This document shows positions 52,532 through 63,365 of a stretch of 64,000 nucleotides of DNA, one piece after another. The stretch covers positions 1 to 64,000 of the forward strand of contig NZ_CACSJP010000013.1 of assembly GCF_902706095.1 (NCBI RefSeq). The letters run 5' to 3'. How positions within the stretch are numbered: position 1 is the stretch's first letter; each line of letters starts with the position of its first letter. The DNA comes from Rhizobium sp. 18065. GTDB lineage: Bacteria > Pseudomonadota > Alphaproteobacteria > Rhizobiales > Rhizobiaceae. Below the pieces are notes generated by a model. That model ran no database searches, was not told where the DNA came from, and saw only the letters and a list, made by a program, of their open reading frames with translations. The translations under genes were made by a program, and so were the position numbers.

Positions 52532-52547
52532 TTAACCCGGCATTAAC
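52532..52547 (+). promoter_or_regulatory. CtrA-like box upstream of the L,D-transpeptidase gene
   Basis: TTAA (52532-52535), seven bases, TTAAC (52543-52547) match the consensus TTAA-N7-TTAAC of the cell-cycle regulator CtrA. It ends 54 bases before the start codon, within the normal range for CtrA control. Confidence 0.5.
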
Positions 52548-52601
52548 CATAAATTTCCTAGGCTTCCCGGCAGAAGAATCATCTCCGAGGACGTTTGATC
52601 C

Positions 52602-53216
52602 ATGACCATTTCCCGCCGGGGCCTGTTGATCGGCCTGCCGCTTCTCCTTGCCGGCTGCCAGTCCATGCCCAACCAGCAGGCCATGTATGGCGACGTCACG
52701 ACCGAGCCTTATCCGTTGAAGAAGGTGCCGCTCGACAAGATCAAGCCGGAACTGCGCCGTCAGGAAGTGGCCTACGAGACCGCCTATTCGGCGGGCACGG
52801 TCGTGGTCGATACCCCCGGTCGCCGCCTGTATTACGTGCTCGGCGATGGCCGGGCGATGCGCTACGGCATCGGCGTCGGTCGCAACGGCTATGCACTCGC
52901 TGGCAATGCCTATATCGGCCGCAAGGCGGAATGGCCGACCTGGACGCCGACGCCGAACATGATCCGCCGGGATCCGGAAAAGAACCTGAAATATGCCGGC
53001 GGCCTGCCGGGCGGCCCGAACAATCCGCTCGGCGCCCGCGCCATGTATCTCTATCGCGGCGGCAACGACACGCTGTTTCGCCTGCACGGCACCAATCAGC
53101 CGTGGTCGATCGGCGAGGCCATGTCGTCCGGCTGCGTGCGCATGATGAACCACGACGTCATCGATCTGTATGCCCGCACCAGTGTCGGCGACAAGGTTGT
53201 CGTGCTGCAGGCGTGA
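52602..53216 (+). CDS. L,D-transpeptidase (YkuD domain) lipoprotein
   Basis: A 204-residue cell-envelope transpeptidase. N-terminus MTISRRGLLIGLPLLLAGC carries both an RR pair and a lipobox (Cys19). The YkuD domain has His162 (RLHGTNQPWSIG) and nucleophile Cys178 in SSGCVRMMNHD; the usual SHGC has Ser for His at the second position, a variant I believe is common in Rhizobiales. It makes 3-3 peptidoglycan crosslinks or attaches proteins to peptidoglycan. A CtrA-like box lies upstream. Confidence 0.9.
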   Translation: MTISRRGLLIGLPLLLAGCQSMPNQQAMYGDVTTEPYPLKKVPLDKIKPELRRQEVAYETAYSAGTVVVDTPGRRLYYVLGDGRAMRYGIGVGRNGYALAGNAYIGRKAEWPTWTPTPNMIRRDPEKNLKYAGGLPGGPNNPLGARAMYLYRGGNDTLFRLHGTNQPWSIGEAMSSGCVRMMNHDVIDLYARTSVGDKVVVLQA

Positions 53217-53219
53217 GAT

Positions 53220-53990
53220 CTACGCGCGATTGCGCATTTGTGACGGGCTGACGCCCGTCAATCGCTTGAACATCGCGATGAAGGCGGAGGGGTTGCTGTA
53301 ACCCAGCCGCTCCGCAACCCCGTGAACGCTTTCTCCCTCGTCCAATAGCGCAAGGGCTGTCAGCAGTCTGAGGCGCTGGCGCCAGTCGTTGAACGACATT
53401 CCAAGCACCTCCTGGCAGCGGCGCGACAGCGTACGTTCGGTGGTGCCGGCGCGGCGCGCCCATTCGCCAGCCGAGCGTTTGTCTCCCGGTTCCTGCTGCA
53501 ACTGGCTGAGCATCGGCCCGAGCAGAATATCGGCGGTGGTCGGCAGATATTGCGCAAAATGAGGCGCTACCCGCACCTGATCGACGATCACCATGGCCAG
53601 CCGCAGATCTTCCGGCGTCCGGGGATGGCGTATGTCACGCCGGTCGAAATCGGCAAGAACGGCTTTCAACAGAGCGCTCAGATCCAGCGTGCAGGGCTGC
53701 TGCGGCAGATCGGCGCAAAGTTCGGCGGCGATATGGGTCGTCACATAAAGCACGTCCTGCGGATTGCTTGCGTCATGTTCGAAGCCCGGCGGGATCCAGA
53801 TAGCGTATTGCGGCGGCGACAGGAAACGCACGCCTTCGATATTGATCTGGGCGATGCCCTGCAGGGCATAGTTCAACTCGCCCCAGACCTGACGCTTGAG
53901 CGGAAATCCGGTGCCGCCTTTGTAGCGAACGGTCCGGAAGGACACCGGCCGGGGTGGCTCGCCGTCAATCCCTTCATGCGCATAAAGCAT
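53220..53990 (-). CDS. AraC-family transcriptional regulator
   Basis: A 256-residue regulator: N-terminal cupin (about 15-100, with IWIPPGFEHDASN) and C-terminal AraC HTH pair (about 155-255: AGEWARRAGTTERTLSRRCQ, VHGVAERLGYSNPSAFIAMF). It is divergent from the EamA gene at 54060, 69 bases apart, and probably controls it. It stops 4 bases from the L,D-transpeptidase end. Confidence 0.9.
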   Translation of the reverse strand: MLYAHEGIDGEPPRPVSFRTVRYKGGTGFPLKRQVWGELNYALQGIAQINIEGVRFLSPPQYAIWIPPGFEHDASNPQDVLYVTTHIAAELCADLPQQPCTLDLSALLKAVLADFDRRDIRHPRTPEDLRLAMVIVDQVRVAPHFAQYLPTTADILLGPMLSQLQQEPGDKRSAGEWARRAGTTERTLSRRCQEVLGMSFNDWRQRLRLLTALALLDEGESVHGVAERLGYSNPSAFIAMFKRLTGVSPSQMRNRA

Positions 53991-54059
53991 GGCCGTTCTC
54001 CGTAGTTTTGTGTCTTATATTCAGTATATAACGAAATCAGGACGTCTGCTAGAGGAGGG

Positions 54060-55055
54060 ATGATGATCGCCGCCATCGAGGTTCGCGGTCCTGAGAGGAT
54101 GAAGGCACACAAGATGACAACGGCAGCACAGACGGCCGATCGAACGAGCCATCGCTTCATCCTGGCTCTGATGCCGCTGCTGACCATGTTGATCTGGTCA
54201 GGCAATACGATCGTCACCAAGGCTTCAGCGGGATTGATCGAACCGGCCTCGATCGCGTTTTATCGCTGGCTGATTGCCCTCCTGCTGCTGACGCCTTTTG
54301 TCATGCGCGGCCTTTGGGCCAATCGCCGGGTGGCGATCCGGTTCTGGCCGAAACTGGCCGTGCTCGGCATGCTGGGCATGGTAATCTACCAGAGCCTTGC
54401 CTATGAGGCGGCCAAGACCACGACGGCGCTCAATATGGGGCTTCTGGCGGCGCTGATGCCGCTGATTTCCATTCTTCTGGCTTCGGCATTCGCCGGCGAG
54501 CGCCTGACAAGGTCGCGCATCCTCGGCGGAATTCTGTCGCTGCTTGGCGTGATCTATCTGATTTCCCACGGTGATCCCGTCAAGCTTCTGGCGGGCGGCC
54601 TTCATATCGGTGACGCGCTGATGATCGTCGCGATTATTGCCAATTCTTTCTATGGCGTTTTGCTCAAGCGCTGGGCGCCGCCGCTGCCGATGTGGCAGCA
54701 GATCTGGTGCCAGATCGCCGTTGCCACTGCCTTCCTCCTGCCGCTCTGGCTGCTCAGTGACATCAGTCCGGTCACGGCGGACAACCTGCCGCTGGTCCTG
54801 TTTGCCGCGATCCCGACATCGCTTCTGGCACCGTTCTGCTGGATGATTGCCGTGCGCGAACTCGGGGCGGCGCGCAGTGCGCTTTACATCAACCTGCTGC
54901 CATTGCTGGTGGCGGCGCTCGCATGGTTGCTGCTCGGCGAAACGCTGGCGTTCTTCCATCTGGTTGGCGGTGGCATGGCGTTGGCCGGTGTGGCGATCGG
55001 TATGCGTCAGCCATCCGCCATGCGAATTGCCGCGGCGACCAGTGACCAGCGATAG
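54060..55055 (+). CDS. EamA/DMT-family transporter, divergent from AraC
   Basis: Up to 331 residues with ten TMs in two EamA repeats (GNTIVTKASAGLIEPASIAF at the first; GGLHIGDALMIVAIIANSFY at the second). AGGAGG (54053-54058) abuts ATG 54060/54063; ATG 54114, with AAGG 8 bases upstream, gives the more usual short N-terminus (MTTAAQTADRTSH) and may be the real start. The divergent gap has TATATA as a likely -10. Substrate unknown. Confidence 0.83.
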   Translation: MMIAAIEVRGPERMKAHKMTTAAQTADRTSHRFILALMPLLTMLIWSGNTIVTKASAGLIEPASIAFYRWLIALLLLTPFVMRGLWANRRVAIRFWPKLAVLGMLGMVIYQSLAYEAAKTTTALNMGLLAALMPLISILLASAFAGERLTRSRILGGILSLLGVIYLISHGDPVKLLAGGLHIGDALMIVAIIANSFYGVLLKRWAPPLPMWQQIWCQIAVATAFLLPLWLLSDISPVTADNLPLVLFAAIPTSLLAPFCWMIAVRELGAARSALYINLLPLLVAALAWLLLGETLAFFHLVGGGMALAGVAIGMRQPSAMRIAAATSDQR

Positions 55056-55061
55056 AGCCGA

Positions 55062-55976
55062 TCAGGTCCGGCGCGAGAGGATACCGGTCGACAGCAGGAC
55101 GCCGACGCCGGTGATCAATGCCGCTGCCATCGCTGCCATGCCGAGCGGTTCTCCGAGAATGAGCCTGCCGCCGATCGCCGCCGCAACGGGTGTTACCGCG
55201 GTATAGGCCGCCGCCTGGGTGCCGCCAAGGCTGCGCACGGCAGTGCCATAGAGGAGTGTGGCGACCAGGCCAGACAAGACGCCCTGGGTGAGGATCTGCA
55301 GGCCCGTTTCGGAAAACGGCGCGGAAAGCAGGTGCACATCGACGAAAGGCAGAAACAAGAGATTGAGAATCGTCGACCAGACGCAGATCAGCGCGGCACC
55401 TTCGAAGGCCGAAAGTCCGGAGCGCCGGAAGGCGTGGGTATAGACGGCCCACAGCGTCGCGCCGGTCGGCAGCACGGTGTAGCTGATCCAGGACAATGAC
55501 CCGTCGCCGATATTGGCGAACAGCAACAGCAACCCGCCGGCAAAGATCGCGGTCATGCCGATCTTGCGCATCATGTCGGGTCTCTCGCCGAGCAGAGCCA
55601 CGCCGATCAGGGCCGTTGCCAGCGGCATCAGACCGGGCAGCAGCACGCCGGCAGCCGACGCTGGGGTCGAGCGCATGCCGAAGGCGACCACCTGAAAGAA
55701 CGGTGCACCGGATCCGAGCACCATCAGCACCAGGGGCAGCTTCGGAACGCCCTTCGGCCAGAGTCCGGTCCGCAGCCAGACCGGCGTCAGCAGGGCGGCC
55801 GGGATTCCATAGCGAAGCAGGCTGAGATCGAAGGCAGACAGCGAGCCGCCTATGCTGTGGCGGGTGGAAATCAGCCAAGCCGCCCAGATCAGCACGACAG
55901 ATAGCGCGGCCGCGGCCCCGAGGCCGGCCGAGTGTCTGGGTGCTGTCGTGTCAGGGATCGGGGTCATTTGTGCCAT
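55062..55976 (-). CDS. EamA/DMT-family transporter, divergent from Lrp-type regulator
   Basis: About 304 residues with ten TMs (first AAALSVVLIWAAWLISTRHS; end of first repeat GLMPLATALIGVALLGERPD; second TPVAAAIGGRLILGEPLG). Start could be ATG 55976, ATG 55967 or a TTG at 55994; no strong ribosome site decides. It faces the Lrp/AsnC gene across about 115 bases, the usual regulator-exporter layout. Confidence 0.84.
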   Translation of the reverse strand: MAQMTPIPDTTAPRHSAGLGAAAALSVVLIWAAWLISTRHSIGGSLSAFDLSLLRYGIPAALLTPVWLRTGLWPKGVPKLPLVLMVLGSGAPFFQVVAFGMRSTPASAAGVLLPGLMPLATALIGVALLGERPDMMRKIGMTAIFAGGLLLLFANIGDGSLSWISYTVLPTGATLWAVYTHAFRRSGLSAFEGAALICVWSTILNLLFLPFVDVHLLSAPFSETGLQILTQGVLSGLVATLLYGTAVRSLGGTQAAAYTAVTPVAAAIGGRLILGEPLGMAAMAAALITGVGVLLSTGILSRRT

Positions 55977-56092
55977 CCGGGTAGGTTTGGTCAATATTAC
56001 GCAATTGTCGGGTGGCAGTCCTTGCTAATTATGCCTGTATTCGTCGTAGTATCGGCAGAACTAGAATCCATTTCCCAGAAAAAAGGTAGATT

Positions 56093-56569
56093 ATGCCAAA
56101 ACTGGACAAATTCGATCTGGCCATCCTGAACGCGCTTCAGGACAATGGCCGCGCCACCAATGTCGAATTGGCCGAGACGGTCGGTCTGTCGCCGTCACCC
56201 TGCCTGCGCCGGGTACGCATGCTGGAGGAGGCGGGCCTGATCCGCAGCTACCGCGCCGATATCGATCGCCGCGCAGTCGGGCTGGAGCTGACCGTCTTTG
56301 TCTCCTTCAAGGTGACGCATCACACGCGCGACAACGCTCAGGCCTTCCAGCAGGCGTTGCAAGACCTGCCGGAAGTCGTCGGTTGCTATATGATCTCCGG
56401 AAATTCCGACTTTCTGGCCGAAGTCGTGGTCGAGAACCTTGCCGCCTACGAGACGCTTCTGACCGACAAGCTGCTGGTCCTGCCGCATGTCACTGACATC
56501 CAGTCGAATTTCGCCATCCGCACGATGAAGAGTGCCGGGCCGCTGAAGCTGCCACAGGCAAAGGCCTGA
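56093..56569 (+). CDS. Lrp/AsnC-family regulator
   Basis: A 158-residue regulator with N-terminal HTH (LDKFDLAILNALQDNGRATN, VELAETVGLSPSPCLRRVRM) and a C-terminal RAM ligand domain (VVGCYMISGNSDFLAEVVVE). The start has AAGGT 6 bases upstream. Such proteins sense amino acids; the divergent EamA gene is the likely target, as for amino acid exporters. Confidence 0.92.
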   Translation: MPKLDKFDLAILNALQDNGRATNVELAETVGLSPSPCLRRVRMLEEAGLIRSYRADIDRRAVGLELTVFVSFKVTHHTRDNAQAFQQALQDLPEVVGCYMISGNSDFLAEVVVENLAAYETLLTDKLLVLPHVTDIQSNFAIRTMKSAGPLKLPQAKA

Positions 56570-56627
56570 CGGATTTCTCGGCAAGGACCAGCCGCGCAGG
56601 GGGCGGCCGGTCCTTGGGTCCTGCCTG

Positions 56628-57650
<1,023 letters not shown>

Positions 57651-57733
57651 GGAAAGCTCCTGTGTTGTTTGCACGCAGCCTATTAAGGGCATAGGATGCA
57701 ACTCCGCAAGAATGCACAAATACTGTTTATAGT

Positions 57734-57746
57734 GACCTTAATGGTC
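57734..57746. promoter_or_regulatory. HxlR-type operator candidate
   Basis: GACC-TTAAT-GGTC is a 4+4 palindrome with a 5-base centre, midway between the divergent oxidoreductase and HxlR genes. The AT-rich flanks (TTTATAGT, TTAGTACAC) are the likely promoter elements. Confidence 0.4.
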
Positions 57747-57771
57747 CTTAGTACACAAAAGGATACTATGG

Positions 57772-58206
57772 ATGTCGCGCCCGCGTTCGAAGATGACCAA
57801 CAGCTTTCCCGGCTGCCCGGTGGAATCCACGCTCAGCTTTCTCGACGGAAAATGGAAGGGTGTGATCCTGTATCATCTGCTGCAGGATGGCACGTTGCGC
57901 TTCGGTGAATTGCGCCGCCGGCTGTCGGCGGTTACCCAGCGCATGTTGACCAAGCAGTTGCGCGAACTGGAAGAGAGCGGCCTTGTGACCCGAACGGTCT
58001 TTGCCGTTGTGCCGCCGCGTGTCGACTATAGCCTGACGCCGCTCGGCCAGAGCCTGCAGCCGGTGATCACGGCGCTCGACACCTGGGGCAAGGGCCATGT
58101 GCGTTGCGCCAATGGCACCCGCACGATCCTCGCGCCGGCAGATGCCGGCGCAGGGACGGAGACGATTGAACTGTCCGCAGCGAAGGTCGAACGTTCAGCG
58201 GCGTGA
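57772..58206 (+). CDS. HxlR-family transcriptional regulator
   Basis: A 144-residue winged-helix protein: conserved Cys in GCPVESTLSFLDGKWKGVIL and the HxlR core LRFGELRRRLSAVTQRMLTK, QLRELEESGLVTR. The Cys (about 15) is the site at which some family members sense reactive aldehydes or quinones. The start has AAGGA 8 bases upstream. Its 3' end overlaps that of the convergent MFS gene by 12 bases. Confidence 0.92.
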   Translation: MSRPRSKMTNSFPGCPVESTLSFLDGKWKGVILYHLLQDGTLRFGELRRRLSAVTQRMLTKQLRELEESGLVTRTVFAVVPPRVDYSLTPLGQSLQPVITALDTWGKGHVRCANGTRTILAPADAGAGTETIELSAAKVERSAA

Positions 58207-59421
58207 CGCGCGCTTTTCCAGCGTGATCGAGATCAGGAAGACCACCAGGCCGAAGGCCGACAGCACCGAGCCGACAAAGCCGGTGGCGCCATAGCCGTAA
58301 CCGGCTGCGATCACCATGCCGCCAAGCCAGGCGCCGAGCGCATTGGCGATGTTGAAGGCCGAATGGTTGGAGGCGGCGGCCAGTGTCTGGGCATCAGCCG
58401 CGACATCCATCAGGCGGGTCTGTACGGCCGGACAGGCGGCAAAGCCGCAACCGGTGAGGAAGACGCAGATGCACAGCATGACCGGATTGTGCGCCGTCAG
58501 CGAGAAGATCGCCATCAGCACCACGTTGAAGGCGAGCACGCCGCCGATGGTACCGTTGAGCGAATAGTCCGCCATGCGCGAACCCAGCACATTGCCGACA
58601 TTCATGCCGATGCCGAACAGTGCCAGCACGACGGCAACCATGGTCGTCGGCAGTCCGGCGGTGTCGGTCGTCGTCTTGGCGATATAGCTGAAGATCGCAA
58701 ACATGCCGCCGAAGCCGATCGCCGCCACGGCAAGCGAAAGCCAGACCTGCAGTCGCCCGAAGGCGCTGAGCTCGCGGCGGATGCTGGCACCTTCGGCGAC
58801 TTCGTCCTTCGGCAGATAGATGGCGATCAACGCCACCGTCAGCGCCCCGATGCCGGCCACAAGGTAGAAGGCGGCCCGCCAGCTCATCAGCTGGCCGAGG
58901 AATGTGGCGATCGGCGTGCCGATCAGGGTAGCAATTGTCAGGCCGAGCATCACGCGGCCGACGGCGCGAACCCGCTTGTGCGGCGGTGCCATCGAGGCGG
59001 CAACCAAAGCCGCGACACCGAAATAGGCGCCGTGCGGCAGGCCGGTGATGAAGCGCAAAGCGGTGAAGGAGAGGAAGCCGGGAGCCATGGCGCTGGCAAA
59101 ATTGCCGATGGCAAACAGGCCCATCAGCATCAGCAGCAAGGTCTTGCGCGGCAGCTTGGCCGCAAGCGCTGCGATGATCGGCGCGCCGATGACCACGCCA
59201 AGCGCATAGGCGCTGATGACATTGCCGGCATCCGGCACACTGACCTGATAGGTGGTGGCGACTTCCGGCAAAAGGCCCATGATGACGAACTCGCCGGTTC
59301 CGATGCCGAAGCCGCCTGCAGCCAACGCGATTTCGATCAGCAGAATGGTGGCGGGTGATAGCTGGGCCTGATCGACCCGGCTGGCGGCGAGGGAGCGGTC
59401 GGCGGTCGTGCAATCGGTCAT
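58195..59421 (-). CDS. MFS transporter (DHA1, AraJ/YdhP-like)
   Basis: A 408-residue, 12-TM sugar-efflux/multidrug-type facilitator. The opening ALAAGGFGIGTGEFVIMGLL is diagnostic of the AraJ/YdhP group, followed by LPEVATTYQVSVPDAGNVIS and motif C-like GRVMLGLTIATLIGTPIAT. Start ATG 59421 (a TTG precedes). Convergent overlap with HxlR; no regulator of its own is evident in 59422-59676. Confidence 0.9.
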   Translation of the reverse strand: MTDCTTADRSLAASRVDQAQLSPATILLIEIALAAGGFGIGTGEFVIMGLLPEVATTYQVSVPDAGNVISAYALGVVIGAPIIAALAAKLPRKTLLLMLMGLFAIGNFASAMAPGFLSFTALRFITGLPHGAYFGVAALVAASMAPPHKRVRAVGRVMLGLTIATLIGTPIATFLGQLMSWRAAFYLVAGIGALTVALIAIYLPKDEVAEGASIRRELSAFGRLQVWLSLAVAAIGFGGMFAIFSYIAKTTTDTAGLPTTMVAVVLALFGIGMNVGNVLGSRMADYSLNGTIGGVLAFNVVLMAIFSLTAHNPVMLCICVFLTGCGFAACPAVQTRLMDVAADAQTLAAASNHSAFNIANALGAWLGGMVIAAGYGYGATGFVGSVLSAFGLVVFLISITLEKRASRR

Positions 59422-59676
59422 CAAAACACCACGGGCGCCGGCTGGGAGCGACGGCGCGAAAAGCTTCTGGAGAAGCAGGGAATGGAAGGCGATCCGTAAT
59501 GGACCGAAGCAGAGGCAGAATTGTTATTTATCATATCAGTGTGCACTGCGGCAAAGGCTTTTGTCCTTGCCCTTGAATTTTACCGCTTTGGACGCGATCT
59601 GTTGCGATAAGGAAACATTTGCCCAAATGGCGCGTTGTCGAAGGCTGCGGCGGATGATGCGCTGCGAAAGGACGAG

Positions 59677-60597
59677 ATGAAGATCACGGCTGTACTCAAT
59701 CGCGATGGTGGTACCTTCAGGACCACGGATATGCAGGCCTATTGCGCCAGTGCCGTCAAGGCGTTCGCGGCCAAGGGGCATGATCTCGATTGCGCTGTGG
59801 TTGGCGGTGACGAGGTCGTCTCGGCGCTTGAACAGGCGAGCACATCCGGCGCCGACGCTTTGGTAGCAGGCGGTGGCGATGGCACAATTTCGGCGGCTGC
59901 CGGCATTGCCTGGAGGACCGGCCTTCCGCTTGGCGTGGTTCCGGCAGGTACGATGAACCTGTTTGCCCGTTCGCTCAAACTGCCGCTGGATATCTGGAAG
60001 GTGCTCGACACGCTCGCCGATGTGCAGGTCCAATCGGTCGACATCGCAACCGCCAATGGCCGTCCCTATGTGCACCAGTTTTCCGCAGGCCTGCATGCGC
60101 GCATGGTGCGCATGCGCAATTCGATGAATTTCGCTTCCAAGCTTGGCAAGATGCGTGCCAGCACCAATGCCGCTTTCGGCGTGATGCTCGACCCGCCGCG
60201 TTTCGAAGTGATCTTCGATATCGATGGAGACGGGCGCAGCGACGAACGGCCGGTCTCGGCCATTTCGGTGTCCAACAATCCGCTCGGCAACAATGCGCTG
60301 TTTTTTGCCGATGACCTGACCACCGGCAAGCTCGGCGTCTATCTCGCCGATCCGCTCGAGCCGACGGGTGTGTTCTCGCTGGCCTTTGATATCATGCGCG
60401 GCAGGTTCACCGACAATCAGGCGGTGACGGCAACGACGGCCAATGTTCTGCGGCTGCATTTCCCCAAGCATCGCCAGGGGGCAGCCTGTGTTCTCGACGG
60501 TGAGCTGCTGCGCATGCCGCGCGATGTCGAGATCAAGATCCATGCCGGCGAGTTGAAGGTGCTCGTGCCGGCACAGACGGTTTCAATTCCCGCCTGA
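59677..60597 (+). CDS. diacylglycerol/lipid kinase-family protein
   Basis: A 306-residue DAGK-catalytic-domain protein. The nucleotide motif GGDGT is at 66-70 (DALVAGGGDGTISAAAGIA), with the conserved GVVPAGTMNLFARSLKLP after it. It phosphorylates a lipid such as diacylglycerol or a related lipid (inferred from the family). ATG 59677 is chosen because AAGGA stands 6 bases upstream. It ends in a hairpin shared with the convergent ABC operon. Confidence 0.88.
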   Translation: MKITAVLNRDGGTFRTTDMQAYCASAVKAFAAKGHDLDCAVVGGDEVVSALEQASTSGADALVAGGGDGTISAAAGIAWRTGLPLGVVPAGTMNLFARSLKLPLDIWKVLDTLADVQVQSVDIATANGRPYVHQFSAGLHARMVRMRNSMNFASKLGKMRASTNAAFGVMLDPPRFEVIFDIDGDGRSDERPVSAISVSNNPLGNNALFFADDLTTGKLGVYLADPLEPTGVFSLAFDIMRGRFTDNQAVTATTANVLRLHFPKHRQGAACVLDGELLRMPRDVEIKIHAGELKVLVPAQTVSIPA

Positions 60598-60604
60598 GGC
60601 GGAA

Positions 60605-60629
60605 ATCCTCCCCCGAAAGGGGGGAGGAT
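60605..60629. terminator. bidirectional hairpin terminator
   Basis: ATCCTCCCCC (60605-60614) pairs with GGGGGAGGAT (60620-60629) across a short GAAA-type loop, between convergent genes. No strong T-run. Its CCTCCCCC/GGGGGAGG arms resemble the mosaic-repeat hairpins elsewhere in the window. Confidence 0.6.
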
Positions 60630-60636
60630 ATGAACA

Positions 60637-62238
<1,602 letters not shown>

Positions 62239-62240
62239 GC

Positions 62241-63365
62241 TTATCGGTCCTTCGGATCAAGCGCATCGCGCAAGCCGTCGCCAACGAAGTTGAGGGCAAA
62301 CAGCGTGATGACGAAGAAGATCGCCGGGAAGATCAAGAGCCATGGTGCGCTCTGCATGTTCTTCGTGCCTTCCGAGATCAGCGTGCCCCAGCTGGCGAGC
62401 GGCGCCTGGACGCCGAGGCCGAGGAACGACAGGAAGCTCTCGGTCAGGATCACCTGCGGCACGACGACGGTGACGAAGACGATGACCGGGCCGACCGTGT
62501 TCGGAATGATGTGGCGGCGGATGATCTGCCAGTCGGTGAGGCCGAGCGCCTGAGCGGCGCCGACGAATTCCCGACGTTTCAACGACAGTGTCTGGCCGCG
62601 CACGATACGGGCCATTTCCAGCCATTGCACCGCCCCGATGACGGCAAAGATCAGCACGATCGACCGGCCGAAAAAGACCACCAGCACGACCACAAGGAAA
62701 ACGAAGGGCAGCGAATAGATGATCTCGACGAAACGCATCATCACATTGTCAACCCGCCCGCCGATATAACCGGACGTCGCACCGTAGACCACGCCGATGC
62801 CGAGCGAGACGAGCGAGGCGGCAAGGCCGACCGCGATCGAGATCTGCCCACCGAGCATGACGCGCACCAGAAGGTCGCGGCCATTGCTGTCGGTGCCGAA
62901 GAGGAAATACTGCTGATCAACCGAACCGGTCAGGGTCATCGACAGCTGGTCGGTCGATGTTTCGGCGACGGTGGTGTTCTTGAACTCGTTGACGCGGTCG
63001 AAGTAACGCACGGAGCGCGGATCGATCGGCCGGGCGGATGTGACCTTGGCGGTGAATACGCCATTCTCGATCTCAAAGCTGTCGAGCGTCAGGCGCGCAC
63101 GCTTGGCTGTGCTTTCGGCGACTTCTGTCAACGTCTGCGGATCCGGCCGCGGCGTCAGGCTCGGCGGGATCGAGACATAGGACGGGAAGACCTCGTCATA
63201 GGTATGTGGCGAGACGAGCGGGCCGGCAAACGAGAACAGGCAGATCAGCAGCAGCACGACGCAGCCGGCCATGGCAGCCTTGTTGCGCCGGAAGCGCATC
63301 TTGGCCAGTTGGCCAAGGCTTCGGCCCTCGACGACGGGCGCAAGTGTTGTGGTTGTATCAGTCAT
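62241..63365 (-). CDS. oligopeptide ABC transporter permease (OppC/DppC type)
   Basis: A 374-residue permease. TM1 (MAGCVVLLLICLFSFAGPLV) is followed by an extended periplasmic stretch of about 110 residues (to about 165), longer than in E. coli DppC. The five-TM core follows, with the EAA motif (EFVGAAQALGLTDWQIIRRH) and LTESFLSFLGLG. ATG 63365 overlaps the upstream permease by 8 bases. Confidence 0.92.
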   Translation of the reverse strand: MTDTTTTLAPVVEGRSLGQLAKMRFRRNKAAMAGCVVLLLICLFSFAGPLVSPHTYDEVFPSYVSIPPSLTPRPDPQTLTEVAESTAKRARLTLDSFEIENGVFTAKVTSARPIDPRSVRYFDRVNEFKNTTVAETSTDQLSMTLTGSVDQQYFLFGTDSNGRDLLVRVMLGGQISIAVGLAASLVSLGIGVVYGATSGYIGGRVDNVMMRFVEIIYSLPFVFLVVVLVVFFGRSIVLIFAVIGAVQWLEMARIVRGQTLSLKRREFVGAAQALGLTDWQIIRRHIIPNTVGPVIVFVTVVVPQVILTESFLSFLGLGVQAPLASWGTLISEGTKNMQSAPWLLIFPAIFFVITLFALNFVGDGLRDALDPKDR

